Positions 28,469 through 38,537 of a DNA stretch of 64,000 nucleotides are shown piece by piece. The translations under genes and the position numbers were made by a program. The stretch covers positions 1 through 64,000 of the forward strand of contig NZ_LZGK01000016.1 of assembly GCF_001690705.1 (NCBI RefSeq), given 5' to 3'. The notes under the pieces were generated by a model, which was not told the DNA's origin, made no database searches, and worked only from the letters and a program-made list of their open reading frames with translations. The stretch comes from Gilliamella sp. wkB178. GTDB taxonomy: Bacteria > Pseudomonadota > Gammaproteobacteria > Enterobacterales > Orbaceae. Position 1 is the stretch's first letter, and each line of letters begins with the position of its first letter.

Positions 28469-28533
28469 GTTGGTGTCGTTACCTTATAGTGGTAACTCAT
28501 CAAGAGTTACCATTAATTATAATAAATTAAAAA

Positions 28534-30603
28534 TTATGCTTGTAATAACGAAATATCAGCTACTTTCAAGAATAAATTTTGTAGTTTCTTTAATAACGCT
28601 AATCGGTTTTGTTTAATCTGCTCATTGTCGACCATAACCATAACTGATTCAAAGAATACATCAACCGGCACTTTAAGTGAAGACAGTTCCACTAATGCAT
28701 CTTGATAACGACCTTCATTGAAATATGGTTCAAGTTTATCAGTTAATATAGCCACTTGTTTGGCTAATTCACCTTCAGCCCCAGCGTCTAATAATGCAAC
28801 ATTAACTTTTTCAGGAATAGCCATTTCAGCTTTGGATAAGATGTTAGATACGCGTTTATTAGCTTCTGCTAATGATGCTGATTCAGGCAAGGTTCTAAAA
28901 TAGGTGACAGCTTTAACACGAGCATCAAAATCAGCCGGTTTTGTTGGGTTGAGAGCCAATACTGCTTGGATAGTATCAATAGCAAAACCTTGTTCTTGAT
29001 ACCAAGCTCGAAAACGGCCTTGCATAAAACTAACTGTATCCTGAATGACATTCTTATTACTAAGTTTATCGCCATACAGTGAAGTAGCAAAATTAGATAA
29101 ATCGTCAAGATCGAGTGGTAAATTTTTTTCTACAATGATTCGCAAAACACCAATAGCCGCTCGGCGTAATGCAAATGGATCTTTGTCACCTTTAGGAAAT
29201 TGACCAATGCCAAAAATACCTACTAGTGTATCCATTTTTTCAGCAATAGACACTGCACTTGACACCAAAGTGCTTGGTAGTTCATCACCAGAAAAACGGG
29301 GTTTATATTGTTCTTCAATGGAAGTTGCCACCTCAACACCTTCACCATCTTTGAGTGCTAAGTATCGTCCAATAATACCTTGTGTTTCAGGAAATTCGAA
29401 AACTGTATTGGTGACTAAATCACATTTAGTTAGCTTCCCTGCACGTTTTGCTTGCTCGGTATTAGCACCAATTTTTTCGGCAATAAACCCTGATAATGTT
29501 TCTATTCGCAAAGCTTTGTCTTTAATGGTACCAAGCTGTTGTTGGAACAAAACTGTTTCAAGACGAGAAAGACGATCTTCTAAACGTTGCTTTAAATCGG
29601 TTTTATAAAAAAACTCAGCATCTGCTAGGCGTGGACGCACGACCTTTTCATTACCAGAAATAACTACTTGAGGATCTTTGGACTCAATATTAGCAACAAA
29701 AATAAAATTAGGTAATAATTTCCCTTGTTTATCATATACAGGGAAATATTTCTGATCGCCTTTCATCGTATAAACTAATGATTCTGCCGGAACATCAAGG
29801 AAGCGTTCTTCAAATTTAGCAGTTAATACTACCGGCCATTCAACTAATGATGAAACTTCTTCAAGCAAGCTTTCAGTCAAATCAGCTTTACCATTAAGTT
29901 TAGTCGCAGCCTCTTCTGCTTGCTGTTTAATGATTGCTTTACGTTTATCATAATCTGCAATAACTTTACCCCGTTGTTCTAAAATCTGTGGATATTGATC
30001 TGCATTATCAATGGTAAATTGTTGTTCTCCCATAAAACGGTGTCCACGAATAATACGATTGGATTCGATATCCAAGATAGTACCTGGTACAAGTTCATTA
30101 CCATATAGCATTGTAACCGTATGGCTTGGACGAATAAATTCGACCTGGTGAGTAGCCCAACGCATCGGTTTTGGGATTGGTAATTTATTTAAGGCATTTT
30201 TGACCATATCACATAGAAGGTTAACTACTGGCTGACCTTTTTGATTGTGTGTATATGATAGCCATTCACCTTTATCGGTTTGTATCCGTTCAGCTTGATC
30301 AACAGTGATACCACAACCACGAGCCCAACCTTCTGCTGCTTTGGTTGGATTTCCATTATCATCGAAAGCCGCGCTGACGGCTGGACCACGTTTAATAATC
30401 TGGCTATCAGGTTGTGTATCATTAAGGTTTAAAACTTTTAATGCCAAACGACGAGGTGATGCGTACCAAAGTACTTCTCCATGTTCCAATTTGGTATTAT
30501 CCAGTTGTTCTATAAAATTGGTCGCAAAGCTTTCAGCTAAGGTACGCAGTGATTTTGGAGGTAACTCTTCTGTACCAATTTCTACTAAAAATGTTTTTTG
30601 CAT
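28534..30603 (-). CDS. glyS: Glycyl-tRNA synthetase beta subunit
   Basis: The beta subunit of the alpha2beta2 bacterial glycyl-tRNA synthetase binds the tRNA. The 689 residues equal the E. coli length. Recognised parts are the start [73 protein letters not shown], and the C-terminal [13 protein letters not shown] in the HD-like and anticodon-binding part. It follows glyQ by 13 bp in the usual glyQ-glyS operon. Confidence 0.97.
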   Translation of the reverse strand: MQKTFLVEIGTEELPPKSLRTLAESFATNFIEQLDNTKLEHGEVLWYASPRRLALKVLNLNDTQPDSQIIKRGPAVSAAFDDNGNPTKAAEGWARGCGITVDQAERIQTDKGEWLSYTHNQKGQPVVNLLCDMVKNALNKLPIPKPMRWATHQVEFIRPSHTVTMLYGNELVPGTILDIESNRIIRGHRFMGEQQFTIDNADQYPQILEQRGKVIADYDKRKAIIKQQAEEAATKLNGKADLTESLLEEVSSLVEWPVVLTAKFEERFLDVPAESLVYTMKGDQKYFPVYDKQGKLLPNFIFVANIESKDPQVVISGNEKVVRPRLADAEFFYKTDLKQRLEDRLSRLETVLFQQQLGTIKDKALRIETLSGFIAEKIGANTEQAKRAGKLTKCDLVTNTVFEFPETQGIIGRYLALKDGEGVEVATSIEEQYKPRFSGDELPSTLVSSAVSIAEKMDTLVGIFGIGQFPKGDKDPFALRRAAIGVLRIIVEKNLPLDLDDLSNFATSLYGDKLSNKNVIQDTVSFMQGRFRAWYQEQGFAIDTIQAVLALNPTKPADFDARVKAVTYFRTLPESASLAEANKRVSNILSKAEMAIPEKVNVALLDAGAEGELAKQVAILTDKLEPYFNEGRYQDALVELSSLKVPVDVFFESVMVMVDNEQIKQNRLALLKKLQNLFLKVADISLLQA

Positions 30604-30616
30604 AATTTATACTTTC

Positions 30617-31549
30617 CTACTTTGATACAGTTTCACTTAGACATGAATTTTGGCACATTGGGAATCCGAGTGCTTCACGGGATGCATAGTACGCTTCAGC
30701 TACCATTTTGGTTAATGCTCGGATACGTAAAATGTAACGTTGCCGTTCTGTAACTGAAATTGCTTTACGAGCATCAAGTAAATTAAAGCAGTGTGCAGCT
30801 TTTAATATACGTTCATATGCAGGTAGAGGTAGCGGTTTTTCTAATTCAAGTAACATTTTTGCTTCTTTTTCATGTTGTTCAAAACAATAGAATAAGAAAT
30901 CAATATTGGCGTATTCAAAATTATAAGTAGATTGTTCAACTTCATTTTGATGAAATACATCGCCATAAGTAGTCTTACCAAATACACCATCACTCCAAAC
31001 TAGATCATAAACACTATCCACACCTTGGATATACATAGCAAGACGTTCCAAGCCATAAGTGATTTCACCCGTTACCGGTTTGCATTCAAGGCCGCCAACT
31101 TGTTGAAAATAAGTAAATTGGGTTACTTCCATACCATTTAACCAAACTTCCCAACCTAATCCCCATGCTCCCAGAGTTGGATTTTCCCAATTATCTTCAA
31201 CAAAGCGAATATCATTAACGGTAGGATCTAAACCAAGTTCTTTTAATGACCCTAAATAAAGCTCTTGGATATTATCTGGTGATGGTTTTAAGATAACTTG
31301 AAATTGATAATAATGTTGTAATCTATTCGGGTTTTCACCATAACGACCATCTGTTGGTCGACGGGATGGTTGTACATAAGCAGCATTAATAGGTTCTGGT
31401 CCAAGTGCACGTAAACAAGTCATAGGGTGTGACGTACCAGCACCAACTTCCATATCTAATGGTTGGATCACAGTACAACCTTGATTAGCCCAGTAATCTT
31501 GTAGCGTAAGGATTAAACCCTGGAAGGTTTTGACATTAAACTTTTGCAT
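30617..31549 (-). CDS. glyQ: Glycyl-tRNA synthetase alpha subunit
   Basis: The alpha subunit holds the class II catalytic core that activates glycine. The 310-residue sequence is nearly collinear with E. coli Gly[65 protein letters not shown], and [27 protein letters not shown] (motif 3 region). It has a slightly longer C-terminal tail ([12 protein letters not shown]). It is the first gene of glyQ-glyS and diverges from envC. Confidence 0.98.
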   Translation of the reverse strand: MQKFNVKTFQGLILTLQDYWANQGCTVIQPLDMEVGAGTSHPMTCLRALGPEPINAAYVQPSRRPTDGRYGENPNRLQHYYQFQVILKPSPDNIQELYLGSLKELGLDPTVNDIRFVEDNWENPTLGAWGLGWEVWLNGMEVTQFTYFQQVGGLECKPVTGEITYGLERLAMYIQGVDSVYDLVWSDGVFGKTTYGDVFHQNEVEQSTYNFEYANIDFLFYCFEQHEKEAKMLLELEKPLPLPAYERILKAAHCFNLLDARKAISVTERQRYILRIRALTKMVAEAYYASREALGFPMCQNSCLSETVSK

Positions 31550-31765
31550 GATGTTATCTTTATAGTTGAGTTATTGCGACAATTTAAATAGTTTTATATT
31601 TTATACTTTTTATTAGTTATTGTGAAATGTCTAATCTTTGCATATTACAATATATTATTAATATTATCTCAAGACTTAAAATGGTTTTCATTTTGCATCT
31701 TTACCTATTTGTAGGTATAGTGGAAACATCTGTATAGCTTGGTAATTAATTATAAATAAAACGCC

Positions 31766-32974
31766 ATGTCCTGTTATTTTAAATTTTTTATTATCTTTTT
31801 AATTGGCCTGTTGAATGTCAATTTTTCGTATGCTGATGATAATCAGCAGTTGCTATCTTTACGTCGCTCTATTCAAGAACAAGAAAATCGCTTAGCTGAA
31901 CAGAAAAAAGAACGTACTCAATTAGTTAACGATCTCAAGGAACAAGAAACAGAAATCGCTAATTTGCTGACGGCCATTGAAAAAAATAGTATTTCTTTAA
32001 AAAAACTTGATACTGAAGTTAATAATTTAATAAAACAAATTGATGTACTAATAATTAAGCAAAAGCAACAGCGTAGCGTATTATCTAAACAACTAGAAAG
32101 TGCTTTTAAGCTTGGAAAAATGACTGGTTTAGAACTCATTTTTGCCAATAAAGAAAGTGAGCGTAATGAACGTATTATAAATTATTATGGGTATATTAAT
32201 GAAGCGAGAGAACAACAAATAAATGCACTTCATGACACGCAATCACAACTTAACGATAAAAGAATTGCCTTGCAAAAAAAACAAACATCACAAAAAGAAC
32301 TACAAAACAAACAAAAAGAAGTTCAAATAGGGTTGGAAAAAAATCGGCAAAATCGGCAAAAAACGATTAGTGCTCTTGAATCGTCAATGCAGGTAAATCA
32401 ACAAAAATTAGCAGAACTTCGTGACAATGAGGCAAAGCTTCAAGCAAAAATTGTCCAAGCGGAAAAAGAAAGCCGTCGTTTGGCTGAAGAAGAAGCAAGG
32501 CAAGCTAAGCATATAGAAGAAAAACAGAAAAATACCAATTACACACTTAATTCAGATGAAAAGTCATTAATGGCGCGAGTTAGTGGAATTGGTAAACCGC
32601 AACATCAACTTAATTGGCCTGTTATTGGCAGTATAGCTCATCGATTTGGTGAATCTTTGCAAGGGGAACTGCACTGGAAAGGCATGGTTATTAATGCAAA
32701 AGATGGAACCCAAGTCAGAGCGATTACTGATGGACGAGTGATCCTTGCTAGTTGGTTACAAGGTTATGGTTTTGTGGTGGCTCTTGAACATGGTAAAGGT
32801 GATATGAGTTTGTATGGTTATAATCAACGGTTACTGGTTGATGTCGGTGATAAAGTCCAAAGTGGTCAAGCTATTGCTTTGGTTGGTGCTAGCGGTGGAC
32901 AAAATACACCAGGATTATATTTTGAAATCCGTCGTGATGGTAAAGCACTTGATCCCAAAGGGTGGTTAAAATGA
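31766..32974 (+). CDS. envC: Murein hydrolase activator EnvC
   Basis: EnvC is a periplasmic activator of the amidases AmiA and AmiB at the division septum, recruited by FtsEX. A signal peptide covers about residues 1-23 (IIFLIGLLNVNFSYA). A long coiled coil rich in Q, E and K runs to about residue 255. A LytM domain closes the protein (WPVIGSIAHRFGESLQGELHWKGMVI ... GLYFEIRRDGKALDPKGWL). The zinc ligands of active LytM peptidases are lost in EnvC proteins, and here too HGKGDMSLYGYN replaces HxH. Its stop overlaps yibQ by 4 bp. Confidence 0.93.
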   Translation: MSCYFKFFIIFLIGLLNVNFSYADDNQQLLSLRRSIQEQENRLAEQKKERTQLVNDLKEQETEIANLLTAIEKNSISLKKLDTEVNNLIKQIDVLIIKQKQQRSVLSKQLESAFKLGKMTGLELIFANKESERNERIINYYGYINEAREQQINALHDTQSQLNDKRIALQKKQTSQKELQNKQKEVQIGLEKNRQNRQKTISALESSMQVNQQKLAELRDNEAKLQAKIVQAEKESRRLAEEEARQAKHIEEKQKNTNYTLNSDEKSLMARVSGIGKPQHQLNWPVIGSIAHRFGESLQGELHWKGMVINAKDGTQVRAITDGRVILASWLQGYGFVVALEHGKGDMSLYGYNQRLLVDVGDKVQSGQAIALVGASGGQNTPGLYFEIRRDGKALDPKGWLK

Positions 32975-33801
32975 TTAATTTTCGTTTTATTTTTACTCTC
33001 ATCATGACTTTATTTCTGTTAAATATCCAAAGTGTATGGGCGGCAAAGTTGGTATTAGTTATTGATGATTTTGGTTACCGTCAACGCAATGAAGAACAAA
33101 TTATTTTGTTGTCACCAAATATAACAGTTGCTGTATTACCTAATTCTCCAAATGCAAAACATATTGCAACCTTAGCTCATAATCATGGTAATGATGTCAT
33201 CATTCATCTACCAATGGCACCAATGGGTAAACAACCATTAGAGAAAGATACGTTGTTTCCATATATGAATGAAATTGAAGTTCAAAGGATTGTAACTAAT
33301 GCTGTTGAACGTGTTCCTTATGCGATTGGTATTAATAATCATATGGGAAGTTTAATGACATCTAATCTAAATGGTATGCAACACGTTATGAAAGCCCTTA
33401 GCCGTTATTCAATGTTTTTTTTAGATAGTAAAACTATTGGTAAAACTAAAGTTAAACAAGCTGCTAATGAGTATAACATCCCAGTTATTGGTCGAGATGT
33501 TTTTTTGGATGATGAACAAAAAGAGAATAGTATCGCTCATCAGTTTGATGTGGCTGTAGCCATTGCACGTAAGAATGGATATGCGATTGCTATAGGTCAC
33601 CCTCATCCGCAAACAGTAAATGTTTTAAGAAGCAAGTTAGCTAATTTACCCATAGATGTTGAATTAACAAAACTTGGCCAATTAATTACTCCGTTGCCTT
33701 CAATGAAACAACCAAAAAAAGTTACTTTAAACGATATTGTTGAAAAATATAAAAAGTTAATTAACGATATGTATCTTTTTTATAATTTAGAAAAAAAATA
33801 A
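32971..33801 (+). CDS. yibQ: Divergent polysaccharide deacetylase YibQ
   Basis: A secreted protein of the divergent polysaccharide deacetylase family. The signal peptide is at residues 1-25 ([19 protein letters not shown]), followed by [15 protein letters not shown] (the family's DD motif), [24 protein letters not shown], and [12 protein letters not shown]. The exact substrate is unknown; a peptidoglycan or surface glycan is likely. I choose the ATG at 32971, which forms an ATGA overlap with envC, over the GTG at 32962. envC-yibQ is the conserved order in enterobacteria. Confidence 0.88.
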   Translation: MINFRFIFTLIMTLFLLNIQSVWAAKLVLVIDDFGYRQRNEEQIILLSPNITVAVLPNSPNAKHIATLAHNHGNDVIIHLPMAPMGKQPLEKDTLFPYMNEIEVQRIVTNAVERVPYAIGINNHMGSLMTSNLNGMQHVMKALSRYSMFFLDSKTIGKTKVKQAANEYNIPVIGRDVFLDDEQKENSIAHQFDVAVAIARKNGYAIAIGHPHPQTVNVLRSKLANLPIDVELTKLGQLITPLPSMKQPKKVTLNDIVEKYKKLINDMYLFYNLEKK

Positions 33802-34650
33802 TTATTTCTTTTTTAAAGTTCGATGGCGAGTTTGTACTTGTTTATTGCGGGTTCGGAATAATTCTGCTAATTGTTCTGCAATAAAAACAGAACGATGTTG
33901 TCCACCAGTACAACCAATAGCAATAGTTAAATAACTACGGTTATTTTTTTCTAGCATTGGGAACCATTGTTGTAAATAATATGCGGTTTGATAAATAAAA
34001 TTATTTACTTCCGGTTGTTGTGAAAGAAAGTCTTTCACAGCTTGATCTAATCCTGTTAAAGGTCGCAAATTTGCATCCCAATGAGGATTTGGTAAAAACC
34101 GTACATCAAATACAAAATCTGCATCAACAGGTAAGCCATGCTTAAAGCCAAAAGATTCAAAAATAATAGTTAATTCGCGTTCTTTTTTACCTAAAATGCG
34201 GGTCCTTAAAATATCTGATAGTTCGTGAATAGAAAGATTATCAGTATTGATAACTAAATCAGCGTGTGATTTAAGTGATTCTAAATACTTTCCTTCGAGT
34301 TCGATAGCTTCTTCTAAAGAAAAGTGTTGGTCGGATAATGGATGAGTTCTTCTTGTTTCACTATAACGGCGAATCAAGGTATTGCGGCTACAATCTAAAA
34401 AAATCATTTCAGGGAAAATAGATTCAGGTAACCGTTGGATAATATCTTGATTAAAATTGAATTTTTCTGGTAAATTTCGAATATCAATACTTACCGCAAC
34501 AGGAGTATTATTGTTTTCTAATGCATCTGCTAATTGTGGTAATAAAACTACCGGGATATTATCAACACAGTAAAATCCCATATCTTCTAGTGCTCGCAGT
34601 GCAATTGATTTACCAGAGCCAGAACGACCACTTACTATCATTAGAATCAC
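33802..34650 (-). CDS. rapZ: RNase adapter protein RapZ
   Basis: RapZ binds the sRNA GlmZ and delivers it to RNase E, controlling glucosamine-6-phosphate synthase in E. coli. The 282 residues match its length of 284. The Walker A motif is GRSGSGKS at residues 8-15, with [16 protein letters not shown] after it. The C-terminal RNA-binding part contains [32 protein letters not shown] and a basic tail ([17 protein letters not shown]). In E. coli it lies in the rpoN-hpf-ptsN-rapZ-npr operon; here none of those neighbours is present. Confidence 0.95.
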   Translation of the reverse strand: MILMIVSGRSGSGKSIALRALEDMGFYCVDNIPVVLLPQLADALENNNTPVAVSIDIRNLPEKFNFNQDIIQRLPESIFPEMIFLDCSRNTLIRRYSETRRTHPLSDQHFSLEEAIELEGKYLESLKSHADLVINTDNLSIHELSDILRTRILGKKERELTIIFESFGFKHGLPVDADFVFDVRFLPNPHWDANLRPLTGLDQAVKDFLSQQPEVNNFIYQTAYYLQQWFPMLEKNNRSYLTIAIGCTGGQHRSVFIAEQLAELFRTRNKQVQTRHRTLKKK

Positions 34651-34750
34651 AGCATCAACTCCAATATAATTGATTGATTAAGTATATACTTTTTATTTCT
34701 AAATATACAATTGTAAGTAGACAGATTGTTACTTTTTCATTAACACTAAA

Positions 34751-35347
34751 TTAAAATTCGGTTTTGATTTTATTTATTAACTGTTTAAGGGCCTGACCTC
34801 TATGTGAGATTTGGCTTTTGTGTTCTTTAGTTAATTCTGCAGCGCTACAACCTAGTTCAGGAATATAAAAAAGGGGATCATAACCAAAACCACCTTGACC
34901 ACGTTCTTCTTTTAAAATCATACCATGCCATTTCCCTAAACAAATAATAGGGGTAGGATCTTTTTCATGACGCATAAAAGCTAAAGCACAGTAAAAATAA
35001 GCTGTGCGTTTTTCTTTAGGTGTATTAGCTAATGCTTGCAGTAATTTTTTATTGTTGTTTTTATCGTTACCATGTTCACCAGCATAACGAGCTGAATAAA
35101 TCCCTGGCTCGCCACCTAGTTCATTAACCACTAAACCTGAGTCATCAGCAATTGTTGGTAATTTGGTTAACTTGGCTGTATGTCTAGCTTTTAATATAGC
35201 ATTTTCGACAAATGTTAAGCCAGTTTCATCAGCATCAGGTACATTAAATTCACTTTGCGCTATAATATTAAAGCCTGCATCAGCAAGTAATTTTTGCAAT
35301 TCATTCACTTTACCTTGATTATTGGTTGCTAAAACTATTTTTTGCAT
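34751..35347 (-). CDS. rdgB: dITP/XTP pyrophosphatase RdgB
   Basis: RdgB hydrolyses non-standard purine triphosphates (dITP, XTP) and so protects DNA. The 198-residue sequence has the HAM1 family motifs: VLATNNQGKVNELQKLL near the start, IADDSGLVVNELGGEPGIYSARYAGEHG around residues 67-91, and GFGYDPLFYIPELGCSAAELT with SHRGQAL near the end. It lies between rapZ and rluA on the same strand; the gaps of 58-100 bp leave the operon structure open. Confidence 0.96.
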   Translation of the reverse strand: MQKIVLATNNQGKVNELQKLLADAGFNIIAQSEFNVPDADETGLTFVENAILKARHTAKLTKLPTIADDSGLVVNELGGEPGIYSARYAGEHGNDKNNNKKLLQALANTPKEKRTAYFYCALAFMRHEKDPTPIICLGKWHGMILKEERGQGGFGYDPLFYIPELGCSAAELTKEHKSQISHRGQALKQLINKIKTEF

Positions 35348-35405
35348 TTTGACTTCCTTAACATAATTACTTTTTTTACTGATTAATTCTTCAGTTTAAA
35401 TTGGT

Positions 35406-36062
35406 TTAAAAATCAGGATTACAGCTAAATGTTATACTTTCTCCCGTTTTAGGGTGATTAAAAGTAAGAAGCTGCGCATGTAATAACAATCTTTTTGACA
35501 TTGAAAAGGCTTCAGGAGTTGCATAAAATTTATCACCTAGAATTGGATGACCAATCGCTTGCATATGAACGCGTAATTGGTGAGATCTTCCAGTAAACGG
35601 TAATAATTTTACTCTTGTGGTATTATCTGGATTTCGGGAAATAACTTGATATTCTGTTAATGCATGTTTACCCTTTTCCATGTCAACCATTTGTCTAGGG
35701 CGATTGGGCCAATCACATATTAGGGGTAATTCAATTGTTCCTGAGTCATTTTTTAAGTGTCCAAACACTACGGCTATATATTGTTTTTTAGGTATTCTTT
35801 CTCTAAATTGTTTTTTTATTTCCCGATCAGCTAATTTTGATAGTGCGGCAATCATAATTCCACTTGTTGCCATATCTAATCGATGTACTGATTCAACATA
35901 ACTATATTTTTGTTGTAACCGGTAAATAATACTATCAATAAATTGAGGTTTATTACCTGAAACAGATAAGATCCCCGGTTGTTTATTGACCACAACAATA
36001 TGATCATCTTGATATAAAATAGAAAGCCAAGGATTAATTGGCGGATGGTATTCTAAAAGCAT
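35406..36062 (-). CDS. rluA: Pseudouridine synthase RluA (23S U746, tRNA U32)
   Basis: RluA makes pseudouridine at 23S position 746 and tRNA position 32. The 218-residue sequence is collinear with E. coli RluA. The catalytic aspartate lies in VHRLDMATSG near residue 63, PLICDWPNRPRQ is typical of RluA, and GRSHQLRVHMQAIGHPILGDKFYA closes the core. There is no S4 domain, unlike RluC at 36797. It lies 78 bp after dsbB on the same strand. Confidence 0.95.
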   Translation of the reverse strand: MLLEYHPPINPWLSILYQDDHIVVVNKQPGILSVSGNKPQFIDSIIYRLQQKYSYVESVHRLDMATSGIMIAALSKLADREIKKQFRERIPKKQYIAVVFGHLKNDSGTIELPLICDWPNRPRQMVDMEKGKHALTEYQVISRNPDNTTRVKLLPFTGRSHQLRVHMQAIGHPILGDKFYATPEAFSMSKRLLLHAQLLTFNHPKTGESITFSCNPDF

Positions 36063-36140
36063 TTGCGTGTGACAATTTGTAGACTAAAATTGCCGCACAT
36101 TTTAACAAAATAAATAGAAAGTGTCAGTTACGCAAAACTG

Positions 36141-36674
36141 TTATTTTCCCCAAATTGATTTTTTATTAGAAGAAAATAATTGCGAAATAAGAACAATTAA
36201 ACCGACAATAAGATAACAAGCAAAAATAATAATCATCCATTGCGACATCTCAATGGTAAGGAATGACCAAAGTTTTTCGGCACAAGAACCATATGCATTG
36301 AATATACTAGGAAACCATTCATTTAATGATAACCAAGATGGAAATTGTACATTAACTGAACAGGTATCACCTAGATTGGGAGCAAATTGTAATTGCGCTT
36401 GAAATGTAGCTAAGTTAAAACCTTTAAATGCACTAAATAACCATATTAAAATTGCAATTACCCGAAAGATGGCATTGTGCGGTGTGATAAGACCAATAAC
36501 ACTGGCAAATAAAATCCCCAAAAGAGCGCAACGCTGATAAATACAAAGTGTACAAGGAGCAAGCCCTAATCCATGCTGAAAATATAATGCTGTGATTTCA
36601 AAAATAGTGACAGAAAGAAACAGTAAAAACCAAGCAATTCTTCCTTGTGAGTATTGATTCAGCAGTGATAACAT
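36141..36674 (-). CDS. dsbB: Disulfide bond formation protein DsbB
   Basis: DsbB reoxidises periplasmic DsbA and passes electrons to quinone. The 177-residue protein has four membrane segments. The first redox pair is Cys41-Cys44 (CTLC), the same positions as in E. coli, followed by YQR. The second pair lies in GDTCSV and AYGSCAEKLW. QGRIAWFLLFLS matches the start of the family. Together with dsbC at 51266 it shows that periplasmic disulfide formation and isomerisation are both present. Confidence 0.95.
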   Translation of the reverse strand: MLSLLNQYSQGRIAWFLLFLSVTIFEITALYFQHGLGLAPCTLCIYQRCALLGILFASVIGLITPHNAIFRVIAILIWLFSAFKGFNLATFQAQLQFAPNLGDTCSVNVQFPSWLSLNEWFPSIFNAYGSCAEKLWSFLTIEMSQWMIIIFACYLIVGLIVLISQLFSSNKKSIWGK

Positions 36675-36796
36675 ACTATTTTATTCCTCCATATTCCGTT
36701 ATAATTGTGTTGCTATTTTTATTCTAAAGGTAAGTGTAGTTTATTTTAGAATAATGTAAATGACTTTTATTTATGACGGTGGATTAATCATCTCTT

Positions 36797-37780
36797 ATGG
36801 ACTCTTACGCGCCAAACACAAAATTGCAGGTTTCATTTATTACTATTTCTGAAGATAATGCGACTCAAAGAATAGATAATTTTTTGATCACATATCTAAA
36901 AGGTGTACCTAAGAGTATGATCTATAGGATCTTACGTAAAGGTGAAGTAAGAGTTAATAAAAAGAGAATTAAACCTGAATACAAATTAGAGGTGGGTGAT
37001 GAAGTTCGTATTCCACCTATTCGTAGAGCAGAAAGGTCATCACCTGCAATCTCAACCAAACTTAACAAAGTAGCAGAACTGGAAAACTCAATTATTTATG
37101 AAGATGATGTGATTCTAGCAGTTAATAAGCCTTCAGGCATTGCAGTGCATGGCGGGAGCGGGCTTAGTTTTGGAGTGATTGAGGGTTTACGAGCCCTAAG
37201 ACCAGAGGCAAAATTTTTAGAGTTAGTACATCGAATTGATCGTGAAACATCGGGCATTTTATTAATTGCTAAAAAACGATCCGCGCTTAAATCTTTACAC
37301 GAGCAACTTCGACTTAAGCAAATGCAAAAAAATTATCTGGCACTAGTGAAAGGTAATTGGCCTTCCGAGTGTAAAGTGGTACAAGCGCCACTACTAAAAA
37401 ATATTTTGAAAAGTGGTGAACGAGTAGTTAAAGTTGATAAAGACGGTAAACCTTCAGAAACCCGCTTTAAAGTTGAAGAACGTTTTAATTTTGCCACTCT
37501 TATTAAAGCTAGCCCAGTTACGGGACGAACCCATCAAATTAGAGTGCATACTCAATATGTTAATCATCCAATTGCTTTTGATAATCGTTATGGTGATAGT
37601 CAATTTGATGCAATTTTAATAAATACTAAACTTAATCGGTTATTTTTACATGCTTCTAATGTAAAATTTATTCATCCTAAAACTATGCAAGAAATGCAAT
37701 TGTCTGCACCAATGGATAAAATTTTACAAACTTGTTTAGCTGAAATTAGAAATAGTAAATTTCAACCTACAGAATTTTAA
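36797..37780 (+). CDS. rluC: Pseudouridine synthase RluC (23S U955/2504/2580)
   Basis: RluC modifies three uridines near the peptidyl transferase centre of 23S rRNA. An S4 RNA-binding domain (QRIDNFLITYLKGVPKSMIYRILRKGEVRVNKKRIKPEYKL) fills residues 25-70. The catalytic domain follows, with HRIDRETSGILLIAKK near residue 150 (Ile where Leu is usual) and GRTHQIRVHTQYVNHPIAFDNRYG. At 327 residues it is close to the E. coli length of 319. No clear ribosome site precedes the ATG. In E. coli it lies beside rne; here a phosphatase gene follows by 22 bp. Confidence 0.94.
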   Translation: MDSYAPNTKLQVSFITISEDNATQRIDNFLITYLKGVPKSMIYRILRKGEVRVNKKRIKPEYKLEVGDEVRIPPIRRAERSSPAISTKLNKVAELENSIIYEDDVILAVNKPSGIAVHGGSGLSFGVIEGLRALRPEAKFLELVHRIDRETSGILLIAKKRSALKSLHEQLRLKQMQKNYLALVKGNWPSECKVVQAPLLKNILKSGERVVKVDKDGKPSETRFKVEERFNFATLIKASPVTGRTHQIRVHTQYVNHPIAFDNRYGDSQFDAILINTKLNRLFLHASNVKFIHPKTMQEMQLSAPMDKILQTCLAEIRNSKFQPTEF

Positions 37781-37802
37781 ATAAAAAAGGTAGTTTAACA
37801 GA

Positions 37803-38465
37803 ATGAAAGATCTTAATTTATATTTAATTAGACATGGACAAACTGAATGGAATATTAAAGATCAGATGCAAGGATCACAGAATTCCCCGCTAACACCCGT
37901 GGGCATTTTAGGAGCTCAAATTACCGGAAAACATTTACAAAATATTCCATTTATGCAAGCATATTCAAGTACCCAGCAGCGTGCGATGGAGACTAGAGAT
38001 TATATTGTTAATGAAAATAATATGGCGATCCCTACTTTTGAACTTGCAGATTTGTGTGAAATGGACTTTGGTATATGGGAGGGTAAACATGTACCATTAC
38101 TCAAGCAAGAAGTTCCTCAATTTATGACTTATTTAACTGATCCGGCTAATTTTGATGCTTCCGTGAATCAAGGTGAAAATTATTTAGATGTCCTTGCTCG
38201 CATGCAACGAGCTTTAGATACAATTATTCAAAATGCTCCGCAAGATAAAGGTAATATTTTGGTGGTTTCGCATGGTACGGTATTACGCCTTTTGCTGTGT
38301 GTATTAAATGGAGGTGATTGGCGCTTACATCGCAATCAAGAGTACTTTCCTCGTACTTTGAATACCAGCATTAGTGTGGTTCATTATCAGCAGAACAAGG
38401 ATCAATCTGCAGGCGAATACACTGTTAAGTCTTACAATAACGTGGATCATTTAACTAACGAATAA
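37803..38465 (+). CDS. Histidine phosphatase family protein
   Basis: A 220-residue member of the phosphoglycerate mutase-like superfamily. The phosphohistidine motif is LIRHGQTEWN at residues 8-17. It is supported by SSTQQRAMETRDYI with the second arginine, the acid-base region LCEMDFGIWEGK, and VVSHGTVLRLLLCVL with the second histidine. It resembles cofactor-dependent mutase-like phosphatases (GpmB/CobC group), but I cannot assign a substrate. It lies 22 bp after rluC and is probably co-transcribed. Confidence 0.85.
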   Translation: MKDLNLYLIRHGQTEWNIKDQMQGSQNSPLTPVGILGAQITGKHLQNIPFMQAYSSTQQRAMETRDYIVNENNMAIPTFELADLCEMDFGIWEGKHVPLLKQEVPQFMTYLTDPANFDASVNQGENYLDVLARMQRALDTIIQNAPQDKGNILVVSHGTVLRLLLCVLNGGDWRLHRNQEYFPRTLNTSISVVHYQQNKDQSAGEYTVKSYNNVDHLTNE

Positions 38466-38537
38466 ATTGCATGTTAATTACTCTTATCTCGGCTTGTGTA
38501 TCTCTACACCTGCCTAAGTATAAATAGTAATGATTAT

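Noticed and set aside
28718-30625. Open frames on the plus strand opposite glyS.
   Set aside because: They are antisense shadows of the glyS reading frame, with no family match and no ribosome sites.
31681-31740. GGAAACATCT upstream of envC, like the end of the 37-nt repeat.
   Set aside because: The AAACGTAT core and the spacing are absent; only ten bases agree, which is expected by chance in AT-rich sequence.
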